DNA of 61,936 bases from JALOAR01 sp041649415 (GTDB taxonomy: Bacteria; Patescibacteriota; Minisyncoccia; UBA6257; Colwellbacteraceae), in assembly GCA_041649415.1 (NCBI GenBank), contig JBAZND010000004.1, positions 1 through 61,936 on the forward strand. Reading direction: 5' to 3'. The notes under the pieces are model-generated. The model did not search any database, was not told where the DNA came from, and was given only the letters and a program-made list of their open reading frames with translations. Made by a program: the position numbers and the translations under genes. Position 1 is the first letter of the stretch, and the number at the start of each line of letters is the position of its first letter. This document shows, piece by piece, positions 39,996 to 48,351 of this stretch.

Positions 39996-40700
39996 TTAAA
40001 TGGATTTCAGGACTTTTGTCAATTCGTCAGGAAGCGGAGCAGTAAACGTTACGAGTTCTCCGGGTTTTGACTCAAACTGAATCTCCGCAGCGTGCAAAAA
40101 CTGTCTGCTGGCTTCCAACGGCGATCTTTTTTCTTTCTTCCCCCCATATAAACAATCCCCGACTATCGGATGCCCAATTGAAGCCAGATGAACTCTTATT
40201 TGGTGCGTCCGTCCGGTTTTCGGATAAGCTTCCAGGAGAGTATATCCATCATACCTTTTTATAACCTTATATTCGGTTTTCGCATTTTTTACCATTTTAC
40301 CTCCATGAATGGTTCTTTTGATCGTTCCGCTTTTTATGCCTATCGGCTTCTCAATAACACCCTTATCATTCTTTACTTCTCCGTAAACAAGAGCGATATA
40401 TTTCTTTGCCATTCTTTTTTTATCAAAAAGACTTTTTAAATATTCAAAATATTTTTGGTTTCGCGCAATAATAACCACGCCGGAAGTCTCTTTGTCTATC
40501 CTATGTACTATGCCGGGACGGGTTTCCGGATCGTCTCCCACTTTCTTAATCTCCGGATATTTCCCCATTGCCCAATCAACAAAAGTCAATTCCTCCCTTA
40601 TTCCCCCGCCTTTTACTTTTACCCCATGCATCAAAACCCCCGCCGGTTTGTTGACGACGACATAATTAGCAGACTCATAAATAACGACTGGTTCAGTCAT
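39996..40700 (-). CDS. RluA/RluD-family pseudouridine synthase
   Basis: The protein has 234 residues. The catalytic loop RPGIVHRIDKETSGVVIIARN contains the essential HRID Asp. The start VIYESANYVVVNKPAGVLMH and the later PKTGRTHQIRVHLASIGHPIVGD are family signatures. There is no S4 domain at the N-terminus, closer to RluA/RluC-short forms. The target base in rRNA or tRNA cannot be read from sequence. Confidence 0.92.
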   Translation of the reverse strand: MTEPVVIYESANYVVVNKPAGVLMHGVKVKGGGIREELTFVDWAMGKYPEIKKVGDDPETRPGIVHRIDKETSGVVIIARNQKYFEYLKSLFDKKRMAKKYIALVYGEVKNDKGVIEKPIGIKSGTIKRTIHGGKMVKNAKTEYKVIKRYDGYTLLEAYPKTGRTHQIRVHLASIGHPIVGDCLYGGKKEKRSPLEASRQFLHAAEIQFESKPGELVTFTAPLPDELTKVLKSI

Positions 40701-40776
40701 ATTTTACATAAAAATGCTCTAGATCTTCATAGATTGGCAAGAATCCCGTTGATTTTGGCGCTTGTTACGTTTCCGT

Positions 40777-41430
40777 TCAGTAAACTTTGAATTTAAAAGA
40801 AAAAACGACATCGTAAAACAACTTATTATAATCCGCCCATTTTTGAGTAGTAGTATTACCAGAAATAATAAAATACTTGTTCCCTTTCATGACTATCGCG
40901 ACCAAAACTTTGAAGTCAACGTCTTGTTGGACAAGACTGGCTTCTATTGCCTTGGCCGGTTGGCCATCAATCACTTGGTCGCTTACAGGGCCAAAAGAAA
41001 CCGCTGGCGCTACATTTTGAATTTGCCTCATTACCAATTCAGCGGTTTCGTCCAATGTCATTTCCGTAGTTTCAGATGAAATCGCAACATAGCTTTTAAA
41101 ATTTATCTTTGACGCCGCGCTTCCTTCAGGATGTTTTTCTTCGGGATTCTGAAAAGAAACCAGAGTCATAGGTATGTGAGTCTGAATCCAACCAGATGGA
41201 GACATAATGGTAAAATCATCTCCGACATAAAGCCCATTCAGCTTAAAAGACAAATTTGGCGACTCATCTGTCGTTACGGCAGAAGAATCTCCCGTTACCA
41301 GCGGCAAATCGTTGTTCATTTCATCCTTATTTAAAAAATAGAGCGCTGCTCCAATGGCTATAATCGCAATTATTGCAATTGCGACCAGAACCAGTTTTTT
41401 TACAGATACGCTCATTTTATTGAGAGTCAT
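40777..41430 (-). CDS. membrane-anchored PsbP/DcrB-like protein
   Basis: The protein has 217 residues. It has one membrane segment near the N-terminus (about 12-32) and an extracytoplasmic domain with FTIMSPSGWIQTHIPMTLVSF, resembling the PsbP/DcrB/LpqN fold. The first ATG is 1 nt beyond the 3' end of tRNA-Val(GAC) on the same strand, and another ATG follows five codons later (41415). If leaderless translation is used, cleavage of the tRNA 3' end would expose the first ATG. Confidence 0.7.
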   Translation of the reverse strand: MTLNKMSVSVKKLVLVAIAIIAIIAIGAALYFLNKDEMNNDLPLVTGDSSAVTTDESPNLSFKLNGLYVGDDFTIMSPSGWIQTHIPMTLVSFQNPEEKHPEGSAASKINFKSYVAISSETTEMTLDETAELVMRQIQNVAPAVSFGPVSDQVIDGQPAKAIEASLVQQDVDFKVLVAIVMKGNKYFIISGNTTTQKWADYNKLFYDVVFSFKFKVY

Positions 41431-41431
41431 G

Positions 41432-41505
41432 TGGGCGATAGAGGACTCGAACCTCTGACCTTCACAATGTCAATGTGACGCTCTAACCAACTGAGCTAAC
41501 CGCCC
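41432..41505 (-). tRNA. tRNA-Val(GAC)
   Basis: The acceptor GGGCGGT pairs with ATCGCCC (one G-U) and the discriminator is A. The anticodon loop TTGACAT sits on TCACA/TGTGA. The T-arm contains GGTTCGAGTCC. CCA is not encoded. Confidence 0.94.
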
Positions 41506-41614
41506 TCTATGGAGCTATAATAGCCTACTCTCTGTTTTTTTCAACACGGCAGATTATTCCTTTTCCAAGTTCAATAAAAATTATATTGAACAAAATAAAA
41601 CCGCCTATCGCAGG

Positions 41615-41643
41615 TTGATTTTATTTGAATGGAGAATTAATAT
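41615..41643 (+). promoter_or_regulatory. promoter of tRNA-Ile(GAT)
   Basis: The -35 TTGATT, a 17-nt spacer and -10 TAATAT end 9 nt before the tRNA. Confidence 0.7.
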
Positions 41644-41652
41644 GGTCCCTAC

Positions 41653-41724
41653 GGGCGTATAGTTCAGTGGTAGAACGCTGTCCTGATAAGACAGAGGTCC
41701 TTGGTCCGATTCCAAGTGCGCCCA
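41653..41724 (+). tRNA. tRNA-Ile(GAT)
   Basis: The acceptor GGGCGTA pairs with TGCGCCC and the discriminator is A. The anticodon loop CTGATAA sits on CTGTC/GACAG. The T-arm contains GGTCCGATTCC, with C in place of the usual second T of the T-loop. CCA is not encoded. Confidence 0.92.
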
Positions 41725-41729
41725 CAAGA

Positions 41730-41933
41730 CTACAAATTCAGCGCCTCGTAAGCCTCAAAATTAAAATTTATTACGCCTCGCGCCGACAAATCATCTCCGG
41801 CCGATAAAAACCTGTTAAGATTCTTTCCCAAAATTCCGGTAAGATAAGCCGAAATGGCTACCACGGTTACCACAAGGAAAAAGCTTATGACAATTATCAT
41901 GTTCTCTCTTTTTATTTTCTTTTTATTAGCCAT
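41730..41933 (-). CDS. small single-pass membrane protein downstream of the PilO-like gene
   Basis: The protein has 67 residues: a lysine-rich start, one membrane segment (about 12-34) and a short tail with FLSAGDDLSARGVINFNFEAYEAL. No family is recognised. It is separated by 3 nt from the PilO-like gene and probably cotranscribed, which hints at a pilus or envelope role. Confidence 0.6.
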   Translation of the reverse strand: MANKKKIKRENMIIVISFFLVVTVVAISAYLTGILGKNLNRFLSAGDDLSARGVINFNFEAYEALNL

Positions 41934-41936
41934 GTT

Positions 41937-42416
41937 TTATTCGCTGAAAAACACTTCTCCCGCCAATATTACCTGGTAGGCAGTCGTATTCGCTCCCTGC
42001 GAAAGAAATTCCAGATTTTTGACACGCGTGAAATAGCGACTAGAATCGAACGATTCCAAAAAAGAAAGAACTGGCTGGCGTTCTCCGGCAACATTCATCA
42101 CAAACTCTACTCTGTTTGGAGAACCGGGTGATTGCGAAGCTATTTCATTTCCGAAAGTAAAAGACGGCGTTAAGTTCCTTTCGCGCGCTAACCGGTTCAT
42201 TTCCTCGGCAAATAGGAATAACGAGTCCCTGGAAGGCAAAGCATTTTTCAATTTGTTTGCCATCGTCTCTGCTTCTGCGGCGTCTTGTCGAAGCAGATTC
42301 AAACTGTTAATGGCCTGTGTTCTAGCTCCGAGTGCATTCATAGTCTCCTCTATGGATTCTCCCACCTTATTAAAATCGCTCCATACGAACACCATCAAAC
42401 CGCCGATAAGAAACAA
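41937..42416 (-). CDS. PilO-like membrane protein with an unclear start
   Basis: The protein has 159 residues from the TTG at 42416, a start that cuts into the membrane helix. The frame stays open further upstream through ISDFRKKFIIQLGVTAG, which would make a sensible cytoplasmic N-terminus and helix, but the codon in the expected start place (about 42470) is ATA. A TGTTATTAT box lies just before it. The remainder has a coiled-coil segment and a ferredoxin-like domain as in PilO. This is the second PilO-like gene in the window. Confidence 0.6.
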   Translation of the reverse strand: MFLIGGLMVFVWSDFNKVGESIEETMNALGARTQAINSLNLLRQDAAEAETMANKLKNALPSRDSLFLFAEEMNRLARERNLTPSFTFGNEIASQSPGSPNRVEFVMNVAGERQPVLSFLESFDSSRYFTRVKNLEFLSQGANTTAYQVILAGEVFFSE

Positions 42417-42475
42417 TACGCCGGCGGTTACTCCAAGCTGTATAATAAATTTTTTTCTGAAATCAGATATGCCTC

Positions 42476-42481
42476 TATAAT
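42476..42481 (+). promoter_or_regulatory. -10 box (TATAAT) of dprA
   Basis: A perfect TATAAT ends 7 nt before the dprA ATG. It overlaps the minus-strand -10-like sequence of the divergent PilO-like gene, so the two promoters may compete. Confidence 0.55.
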
Positions 42482-42488
42482 AACATGA

Positions 42489-43328
42489 ATGGACACTCTT
42501 CCTAACATTCTCTTGGAAATTCCCGGCTGCCCCAAAAATCTTTTTACAAAAGGCCGAGAACTTGAAACTGATTTTTGGGGAGTTGCAATCGTCGGCACTA
42601 GAAAAGCGAGCGCTGAAGGCATAGCGCTCGCCGAAGAATTTGCCTGCGTTTTGGCCGCTTCCGGTGTCTCTATAATAAGTGGCCTAGCCTTCGGCATTGA
42701 TTCTGCGGCGCATCGGGGATGTCTCAAGACGAACGGCCGAACTGTGGCGGTGCTTGCCAGCGGCATAAAGAAAATTTATCCGGCGGCGAATATCTCACTC
42801 TCTGAAAAAATAATTCAAGGCGAAGGTTCAATCGTCTCGGAATTTGAAGACGAGTCCGCTTACCCTGATCTGTTTTTAAGAAGAAACCGGATAATAAGCG
42901 GCCTGTCCAAGGCGGTAATTATCATAGAAGCGCCGCTTAAATCCGGCGCCTTGTCTACAGCCACTTGGGCAGCTGAACAAGGACGAGAAGTGTTCGTCAT
43001 CCCGGGACCCGTAGCTCACGAGAACTATAAAGGTTCGCATAAACTTATTCGAGACGGCGCCCGTCTCGTAACTTCGCCCGATGATGTTTTATCCGACCTG
43101 GGCCTGGAAAAAACATCCGTTAAAACTCGCGATGTTAAAGAATTTTCTAACGATGCTGCTACAATATTGGAATTCGTATCGGGGTTTCATTCTGCTGTCC
43201 CGATTGACAAAATCATATCCGCGATTAAACTTGAACCGCAAAAAGCGCTGGTTGCCCTTACGGAGCTTACGATTATGGGTGAATTGACGGAAACTCCCGC
43301 GGGGTATACCCGCGCTTTTAAAAGCTAG
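42489..43328 (+). CDS. dprA: DNA processing protein A
   Basis: The protein has 279 residues. The Rossmann-like core is WGVAIVGTRKASAEG, SGLAFGIDSAAHRGCL, SEFEDESAYPDLFLRRNRIISGLS and VFVIPGPVAHENYKG. The C-terminal winged-helix region is short. DprA loads RecA on incoming single-stranded DNA, consistent with comF and the retractable pilus. topA follows after 2 nt, as in many bacteria. Confidence 0.93.
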   Translation: MDTLPNILLEIPGCPKNLFTKGRELETDFWGVAIVGTRKASAEGIALAEEFACVLAASGVSIISGLAFGIDSAAHRGCLKTNGRTVAVLASGIKKIYPAANISLSEKIIQGEGSIVSEFEDESAYPDLFLRRNRIISGLSKAVIIIEAPLKSGALSTATWAAEQGREVFVIPGPVAHENYKGSHKLIRDGARLVTSPDDVLSDLGLEKTSVKTRDVKEFSNDAATILEFVSGFHSAVPIDKIISAIKLEPQKALVALTELTIMGELTETPAGYTRAFKS

Positions 43329-43330
43329 TT

Positions 43331-45325
43331 ATGTCAAAAACTCTCGTTATAGTTGAATCTCCAACTAAAGCTCGCACAATCGGCGGGTTTATTGGTGATA
43401 ACTTTAAGGTCCTATCTTCTTACGGTCATGTCAGGGACCTTCCAAAATCCAAACTAGGGATTGATACGGAGGGAAATTTTGACCCTCAATACGTCATACC
43501 TACCAAAAATCGGAAAAGGGTTAACGAACTTAAAAAGGAAGCGGCCAGCGCCGAGAAAATAATTCTCGCAACAGACGAGGATCGCGAAGGAGAAGCCATT
43601 GCTTGGCACCTTGTAAAGGCCTTGGATCTTGAAAATAAAAAATATGAACGCATCGCCTTTCACGAAATAACTTCAGAGGCGATAAAAGAAGCTCTTTCCC
43701 GCCCTAGGAAAATATCTATTGACTTGGTCGACGCCCAGCAAGCAAGAAGAGTGCTCGATAGACTCGTCGGTTATAAGCTATCCCCTTTCCTCTGGAAAAA
43801 AATCATGGGGCACCTTTCAGCCGGAAGAGTTCAATCGGTTGCTGTGCGTCTTATCGTCGAGCGAGAAGAAGAAATAAGAAAATTTATCCCTGAAACCTAC
43901 TACACCATCAAATGCGCGTTTAAAACGAATGACCCGTCCAGTCAAAGGCTCGACGAAACAGATGGTGAATTTGAGGCGACCCTTCTAAAGATAAACGGCA
44001 AGGCTATTCCAAAACCCGGTATTAAAGATGAAAACGAAGCGAACGATATTGTTGCCGAAATCAAAAAATCCGCTTGCAAGGTTTATTCCGTGGAAGAAAA
44101 ACGCGTTTCCCGTTCTCCGAATCCTCCTTTCACGACAAGCACTTTACAGCAAGAATGCTCCAGAAGACTCGGATTTAGCGCGAAAACAACCATGATGATT
44201 GCTCAGCATCTTTACGAAGAAGGTCACATCACTTACATGAGAACCGATTCCTTGAACCTCTCTCCGTCTTCCACCGCCGCTGCTAAAAACTGGCTTTCCG
44301 AAAATTTAGGCAACAAGTATTCGGAAAAAGCTCCCAGAATTTGGAAGACCAAATCCAAATCGGCTCAGGAGGCGCATGAAGCAATAAGACCGACCGATCC
44401 GAAAATCATTGCCGAGAATCTTAGCGAAGACGAACGAAGTAAAAAACTATATGACCTTATTTGGCGTCGGTTTACAGCCTCCCAAATGCCCGACGCCGTA
44501 TTCTCCGCAAAAAGAATTTTGGTTGAATCCGGAAAGCATGTTCTCTCCGCTTCCGGTAGTTCCGTTGATTTTGACGGCTATCTAAAAATATGGCCCTCGA
44601 AATTTGAAGAAAAGTCTCTTCCCGATTTGAGAAAAGGAGAATCTCTCCGAGTTTTAGATGCCGCAAAATACCAACACGAAACAGAACCCCCTGCCCGATA
44701 CAATGAAGCGAGTTTAATTAAAACTCTTGAAGAATTCGGTATTGGCCGTCCGTCAACCTATGCCCCGATAATCTCCGTTATTCAGGCAAGGCAATATGTC
44801 GATAAGAACGAACAGAGAAGATTCGTTCCCACGGATATCGGAGAAAAAGTGAATAAACTTCTTACGGAACATTTCCCTGAAATAGTGGACATCAGTTTCA
44901 CCGCTGATATGGAAAATAAACTTGATGCCGTGGCTTCCGGCAAAGAAGATTGGAAAAAAATTGTAATCGATTTTTACGAACCGTTTACCAAAAATCTGGA
45001 ACGGAAATACGAAGAAGTTGAAAAGGAATCAATGGACGAAGCAACTGATGAAATATGCGAGAAATGCGGACGGCCAATGATTATCAAGAGGGGGCGCTTC
45101 GGTCGCTTTCTCGCCTGTTCCGGTTATCCCGAATGTAAGAATGCCAAGCGCATAGCGCCCACGGCTCTAAAAACCGAGACGGGTGAGGAGATGGTTTGCC
45201 CGAAATGTAGCGAAGGCAAAGTGATTCCGAAAAGAACAAGAAAAGGAAGAATGTTCTACGGCTGCAGCCGATACCCCGATTGCGATTTCGCAAGCTGGAC
45301 AAAACCCGCCGCCGAGAAAAAATAG
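43331..45325 (+). CDS. topA: DNA topoisomerase I
   Basis: The protein has 664 residues. The TOPRIM domain has VIVESPTKARTIGGF and ATDEDREGEAIAWHL. The catalytic Tyr is in HITYMRTDSLNLS. ARYNEASLIKTLEEFGIGRPSTYA is the next family box. Two C-terminal zinc ribbons are present (CEKCGRPM..CSGYPEC and CPKCSEGK..CSRYPDC). It relaxes negative supercoils. It is translated in tandem with dprA. Confidence 0.96.
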   Translation: MSKTLVIVESPTKARTIGGFIGDNFKVLSSYGHVRDLPKSKLGIDTEGNFDPQYVIPTKNRKRVNELKKEAASAEKIILATDEDREGEAIAWHLVKALDLENKKYERIAFHEITSEAIKEALSRPRKISIDLVDAQQARRVLDRLVGYKLSPFLWKKIMGHLSAGRVQSVAVRLIVEREEEIRKFIPETYYTIKCAFKTNDPSSQRLDETDGEFEATLLKINGKAIPKPGIKDENEANDIVAEIKKSACKVYSVEEKRVSRSPNPPFTTSTLQQECSRRLGFSAKTTMMIAQHLYEEGHITYMRTDSLNLSPSSTAAAKNWLSENLGNKYSEKAPRIWKTKSKSAQEAHEAIRPTDPKIIAENLSEDERSKKLYDLIWRRFTASQMPDAVFSAKRILVESGKHVLSASGSSVDFDGYLKIWPSKFEEKSLPDLRKGESLRVLDAAKYQHETEPPARYNEASLIKTLEEFGIGRPSTYAPIISVIQARQYVDKNEQRRFVPTDIGEKVNKLLTEHFPEIVDISFTADMENKLDAVASGKEDWKKIVIDFYEPFTKNLERKYEEVEKESMDEATDEICEKCGRPMIIKRGRFGRFLACSGYPECKNAKRIAPTALKTETGEEMVCPKCSEGKVIPKRTRKGRMFYGCSRYPDCDFASWTKPAAEKK

Positions 45326-45347
45326 CTTGTTGGTATAATTAGAAGCA

Positions 45348-45434
45348 ATGAAAGCCAAAAAGTCTTTGATAATAATTGGCATTCTCGTGGCATTCTTCTT
45401 AGCCGGATATGTTGTTTACTTGAGTCTCTCTTAA
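45348..45434 (+). CDS. 28-residue single-pass membrane microprotein
   Basis: The protein is too short for usual gene callers. It reads MKAKKSL, then a hydrophobic span IIIGILVAFFLAGYVVYL, then SLS and a stop. A TTGGTATAAT extended -10 at 45334-45339 ends 8 nt before the ATG, the same spacing as at other candidate leaderless genes here. No family is recognised. It lies between topA and rsh and might instead be part of the rsh promoter region. Confidence 0.45.
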   Translation: MKAKKSLIIIGILVAFFLAGYVVYLSLS

Positions 45435-45466
45435 GTTTCTGTTAGACAAATTTCTCGTTTCCAAGC

Positions 45467-45472
45467 TATATT
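45467..45472 (+). promoter_or_regulatory. -10 box of rsh
   Basis: TATATT ends 6 nt before the ATG at 45479. TAGACA, one base off TTGACA, lies 18 nt upstream as a -35. Confidence 0.55.
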
Positions 45473-45478
45473 GGCGCT

Positions 45479-47173
45479 ATGGACGTCAAAGAAGTCGCGA
45501 AGGAAAATCCCTCCGGCCTTATCGGCAAGGCTTATGCATTCGCCGAAAAAGCCCATAAAGGCCAGAGACGAGCCTCTGGAGAACCCTATTTTGAACACCC
45601 GAGAAAAACGGCCGATATTTTGCTTTCTTGGCGTCTTGACGACGAAACGATAGCCGCCGGCCTTCTTCACGACGTGGCGGAAGATTCCGTTGAATGGTTT
45701 GATGAACTCCAAAACACCTTCGGAAAAGCCATCACTTTCCTCGTCGAAGGCGTAACCAAGCTCGGCCAGATTAAATATCGCGGCGCAGAACAACAAAAAG
45801 AAAACATTAAAAAGCTGATTCTTGCTTCAAGCAAAGATGTTCGGGTGCTTTTTATAAAACTTGCCGATAGATACCACAACATGCAGACACTCCGATTTTT
45901 GCCGCCGGAGAAACAACACCGAATTGCCCTTGAGACCTACGAAATATACGCGCCCCTGGCCTACAGGCTCGGCATGCAAAAAGTAAGCGGCGAGCTCGAA
46001 GATCTCGCTTTCCCTTATATTAATCCCGAAGCCTATGAATGGCTCCACAAAAACGTAAAGGGAAAATACGAAGATCGCGAAAAATATCTTGCGCGCATCA
46101 AACCCGCTGTTATTAAGGCTCTTTCCGACGCGAATATTAAGCCTCTGAAAGTGGACTTTCGCGCGAAAAGATACTCCAGTCTTTACAAAAAATTACTCCG
46201 CTACGATATGGACATAGAAAAGATATACGACCTTGTCGCCTTTCGCATTATCGTGGAAAGTTTGGCGGATTGCTACGCCGCCTTAGGTGTTATTCATAAA
46301 CTTTGGCCTCCAATTCCCGGAAAAATAAAAGACTACATCGCCGTCCCGAAACCGAACGGATATAAAAGTCTTCATACCGTTGTCATCGCTGTTGGCGAAA
46401 AGCCAGTTGAATTTCAGATAAGAACGTTTCAAATGCACGAAGAAGCAGAAAATGGAATCGCCGCCCATTGGGCGTATGAAGAAAAAAAAGGAACCAAAAG
46501 TTACATAGAGCGCAAAGCCTCTACCGCGAGAAGCGCTGATATTGAATGGATCAAAAGGCTTCGCGTTTGGCAGGAAGAAAGAGATAGTTCGGAAGATTTT
46601 ATTGATTCCATGAAAGTTGATTTCTTTAAAGACCGAATTTTTGCTCTTACCCCAAAAGGAGAAGTCATTGACTTACCGGCCAGTTCCACGCCTGTTGATT
46701 TTGCTTACCGAATTCATTCAGATATCGGAAACCAATGTATCGGAGCAAAAGTGAACGGTCAGATCGTTCCGTTGCGCTATGAACTCAAATCAAGCGACAT
46801 TGTTCAAATAATCATCCAGAAAGGGAAAAAACCCTCCTCTTCCTGGCTTGAATTCGTGCGCACAAGCGAAGCAAAAAACCATATCCGAAAAGGTCTTGGC
46901 ACGAAAACTGGCATGGCTTTTACGACAGATAAGAAAAAAACCGAATTTCGCGTTTTAGCTAAAGACAGAATTGGCCTCATCAAAGACGTTTCAGGCATCA
47001 TTTCCCGTTCTCATGTAAGTATTATAAGCATCAATTCCTTAAGCGAAGAAAGAGAAAATCTCTGCACGATCAAAGTCATCTGCGATACGGACGATTTGAA
47101 TAAAGTGCAAAAACTGATGCTCAAGCTCAAGAGTTTGAAAGAAATAAAAGAAATAGAATACCGATTCGTCTAG
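45479..47173 (+). CDS. rsh: RelA/SpoT-type (p)ppGpp synthetase/hydrolase
   Basis: The 564-residue protein is shorter than the usual 700-750. Domains in order: HD hydrolase (AHKGQRRASGEPYFEHP, GLLHDVAED), synthetase (FRAKRYSSLYKKL, YDLVAFRIIV, PKPNGYKSLHT), TGS (IFALTPKGEVIDLPASSTPVDFAY) and a C-terminal ACT domain. Both activities look possible. It makes and degrades the stringent-response alarmone. The stop overlaps the parB stop by 4 nt in convergent orientation. Shortening comes mainly from the regulatory middle part. Confidence 0.93.
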   Translation: MDVKEVAKENPSGLIGKAYAFAEKAHKGQRRASGEPYFEHPRKTADILLSWRLDDETIAAGLLHDVAEDSVEWFDELQNTFGKAITFLVEGVTKLGQIKYRGAEQQKENIKKLILASSKDVRVLFIKLADRYHNMQTLRFLPPEKQHRIALETYEIYAPLAYRLGMQKVSGELEDLAFPYINPEAYEWLHKNVKGKYEDREKYLARIKPAVIKALSDANIKPLKVDFRAKRYSSLYKKLLRYDMDIEKIYDLVAFRIIVESLADCYAALGVIHKLWPPIPGKIKDYIAVPKPNGYKSLHTVVIAVGEKPVEFQIRTFQMHEEAENGIAAHWAYEEKKGTKSYIERKASTARSADIEWIKRLRVWQEERDSSEDFIDSMKVDFFKDRIFALTPKGEVIDLPASSTPVDFAYRIHSDIGNQCIGAKVNGQIVPLRYELKSSDIVQIIIQKGKKPSSSWLEFVRTSEAKNHIRKGLGTKTGMAFTTDKKKTEFRVLAKDRIGLIKDVSGIISRSHVSIISINSLSEERENLCTIKVICDTDDLNKVQKLMLKLKSLKEIKEIEYRFV

Positions 47174-48333
47174 AAATCTTCTCCAGAGAGCCGATTTATC
47201 AGGGCATTCAATTCCTCGGGCGAGTAATAGTTTATCGTTATTTTCCCTTTTCCTCCTTCATCATTTATTTGCGCTTTTGTCCCTAGAAATTCTTCCAATC
47301 TTGATTGCAGAGATATTAACTCCGGATTTAAGTAGCTTGAAGCAGGATTCATTTTCCCCTTTCTTATGGTCGCCTTCAGCTCTCTTACCGACGGACGAGA
47401 TCTGATTATTGATTGAAACATTTCTTTTTGTCTCGCTATATCTTCTATTTGGAGAAGAAGACGCGCATGGCTTTCGTTTATTTTTCTTTCTTCCAAAGCC
47501 TGCTGGATATCTGACGGCAAATTAAGAAGCCTCAAAGTATTTGCAATCGTCTCTCTGCTCTTTCCCATTCTTATGGCAATTTCCCTCTGCGTCAGTCCAA
47601 ATTCGTCTTGAAGCCTCGCGTAGCCTCTTGCCGCTTCAAGCGGGTTTAAATCCTCCCTTTGAATGTTTTCTATTATGGCAAGTTCCAGCCTTTCCCTATC
47701 CATTCCTATTCGCTTTATAACCGCCGGAACCGTTCGCAAGCCAACTTTCTTAGCCGCCATAAGTCTTCTTTCTCCTGCTATGAGCTGATACGTAACTTCT
47801 GTTCCGTTTTCAGTTTCTTTTAGAATTTTGGTTACGACAAGCGGCTGAATGATGCCGAACTCCCTTATGGAATTCGCGAGTTCGGTTAGAGATCCCTCGT
47901 CAAAATGCCTTCTCGGTTGATGCGGATTCGGAAATATTTTTTCAACCTCAATCTGGAAAACCGAAGCTTGTCCGCGAGAGTAATCTATCTCGGGTTCTTC
48001 TCTTAACGCCGGTTTCATCTCGCTCTCTTGAATGGGAAAAGCTGAAGCGAAAGTAGGAGCATTATAAATTTGATTTGGCGCCGACAAAGACACCGCTTCC
48101 GCTTGCGGCTGAATCGGGACAGAAGTCTCCGGCGATGGAATAAACGGCTGTGCCTGGCCTGCCGACGGATTACGCTCAAGCCACATAGGCTGAGCGTCCC
48201 CGGGCTGTTGATTGACATATAAGGAGTCTCCTTGAATCGTCTGATTCTCTTCCGTTCCTTCTGTCTCCTTGGATTCGTCGGGTTTTCTGTATCCTCCGGC
48301 GGGTATTAAAGATTCCAATCCTTTTCCTAGCAT
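47170..48333 (-). CDS. parB: chromosome partitioning protein ParB
   Basis: The protein has 387 residues. The first about 130 residues are a long Gln/Pro-rich, low-complexity extension. Then comes the ParB/Spo0J box (IFPNPHQPRRHFDEGSL), the nucleotide-contacting AGERRLMAAK and the helix-turn-helix (LTQREIAIRMGKSRETIANTLRLL). The C-terminal dimer domain ends in YYSPEELNALINRL. It binds parS and clamps onto DNA with CTP in the family. It follows parA by 18 nt. Confidence 0.93.
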   Translation of the reverse strand: MLGKGLESLIPAGGYRKPDESKETEGTEENQTIQGDSLYVNQQPGDAQPMWLERNPSAGQAQPFIPSPETSVPIQPQAEAVSLSAPNQIYNAPTFASAFPIQESEMKPALREEPEIDYSRGQASVFQIEVEKIFPNPHQPRRHFDEGSLTELANSIREFGIIQPLVVTKILKETENGTEVTYQLIAGERRLMAAKKVGLRTVPAVIKRIGMDRERLELAIIENIQREDLNPLEAARGYARLQDEFGLTQREIAIRMGKSRETIANTLRLLNLPSDIQQALEERKINESHARLLLQIEDIARQKEMFQSIIRSRPSVRELKATIRKGKMNPASSYLNPELISLQSRLEEFLGTKAQINDEGGKGKITINYYSPEELNALINRLSGEDF

Positions 48334-48351
48334 AAATCTCTTATCTGCTAA

